Part shown: positions 63,972 to 64,000 of the stretch, in pieces
How the letters are laid out: each line of letters starts with the position of its first letter
Position numbering within the stretch: position 1 is the first letter of the stretch
DNA from: Macrothele yani
Lineage: Eukaryota; Arthropoda; Arachnida; Araneae; Macrothelidae
NCBI GenBank assembly: GCA_039090855.1
Contig: CM077012.1
Location: forward strand, 140,203,541 to 140,267,540
Direction: 5' to 3'
Length of the DNA stretch: 64,000 bases
Notes under the pieces: generated by a model
What the model saw: only the letters and a program-made list of their open reading frames with translations
Told to the model about the DNA's origin: nothing
Database searches by the model: none
Program-made: the position numbers and the translations under genes

Positions 63972-64000
63972 AGATTAGTTAACTTTAGAATTAACAAGTT

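Overview
This window is nuclear DNA from a metazoan, most likely an arthropod (inference, from the mix of Tc1/mariner, hAT, pogo/Tigger, Ginger, RTE and tRNA-derived SINE families; the species cannot be named from the sequence). It has no bacterial-style operons and almost no host coding sequence. About half or more of it is recognisable transposable elements, many inserted into one another. Most 60-150 codon open frames are decayed transposase or reverse transcriptase pieces, or chance frames opposite them.

Host gene: the only good host-gene evidence is two plus-strand exons, 9573-9905 and 30882-30960. Both have consensus splice sites and compatible phase (1 then 1 in, 2 out). The intron between them is about 21 kb and packed with transposons. 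A possible last exon lies at 43386-43449. The protein is not recognised; its first exon carries an acidic, SUMO-interaction-like patch.

Layout. 1-9 kb: a Tc1 element whose transposase frame is open but catalytically altered, a small MITE, a hAT MITE with an 8-bp target duplication, a truncated RTE LINE, and a 584-bp LTR-type miniature element (7159-7742). 10-24 kb: a nested stack apparently built inside a Tigger/pogo element. It contains Tc1 copies, a hAT element split by a full-length RTE LINE with an intact 984-residue ORF and by a second hAT element, and a Ginger integrase-type transposon that is itself interrupted by a Tc1. 25-40 kb: a second copy of that hAT element (a natural empty site for the LINE), more Tc1 families, three SINE families, and a second miniature LTR element (36952-37539) inserted in a SINE. 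40-51 kb: a tandem duplication, two RTE copies sharing a nonsense codon, a GC-rich tandem array and a shredded RTE relic. 51-64 kb: further Tc1 and mariner relics, a foldback element, hAT MITEs and SINEs, and a hAT-type transposase tail at the right edge.

The most unusual object is the miniature LTR element, present twice. Each copy has 162-163 bp direct terminal repeats starting TGTGACG in element orientation. Next to the 5' repeat is a 12-nt match to a tRNA-Lys primer-binding site, and before the 3' repeat is a purine tract. Each copy has its own 4-bp target duplication, and every terminal repeat contains a 72-nt tRNA-like cloverleaf with near-consensus Pol III A and B boxes. This is a TRIM whose LTR carries a tRNA-derived promoter, comparable in concept to plant Cassandra elements that carry 5S rRNA sequence.
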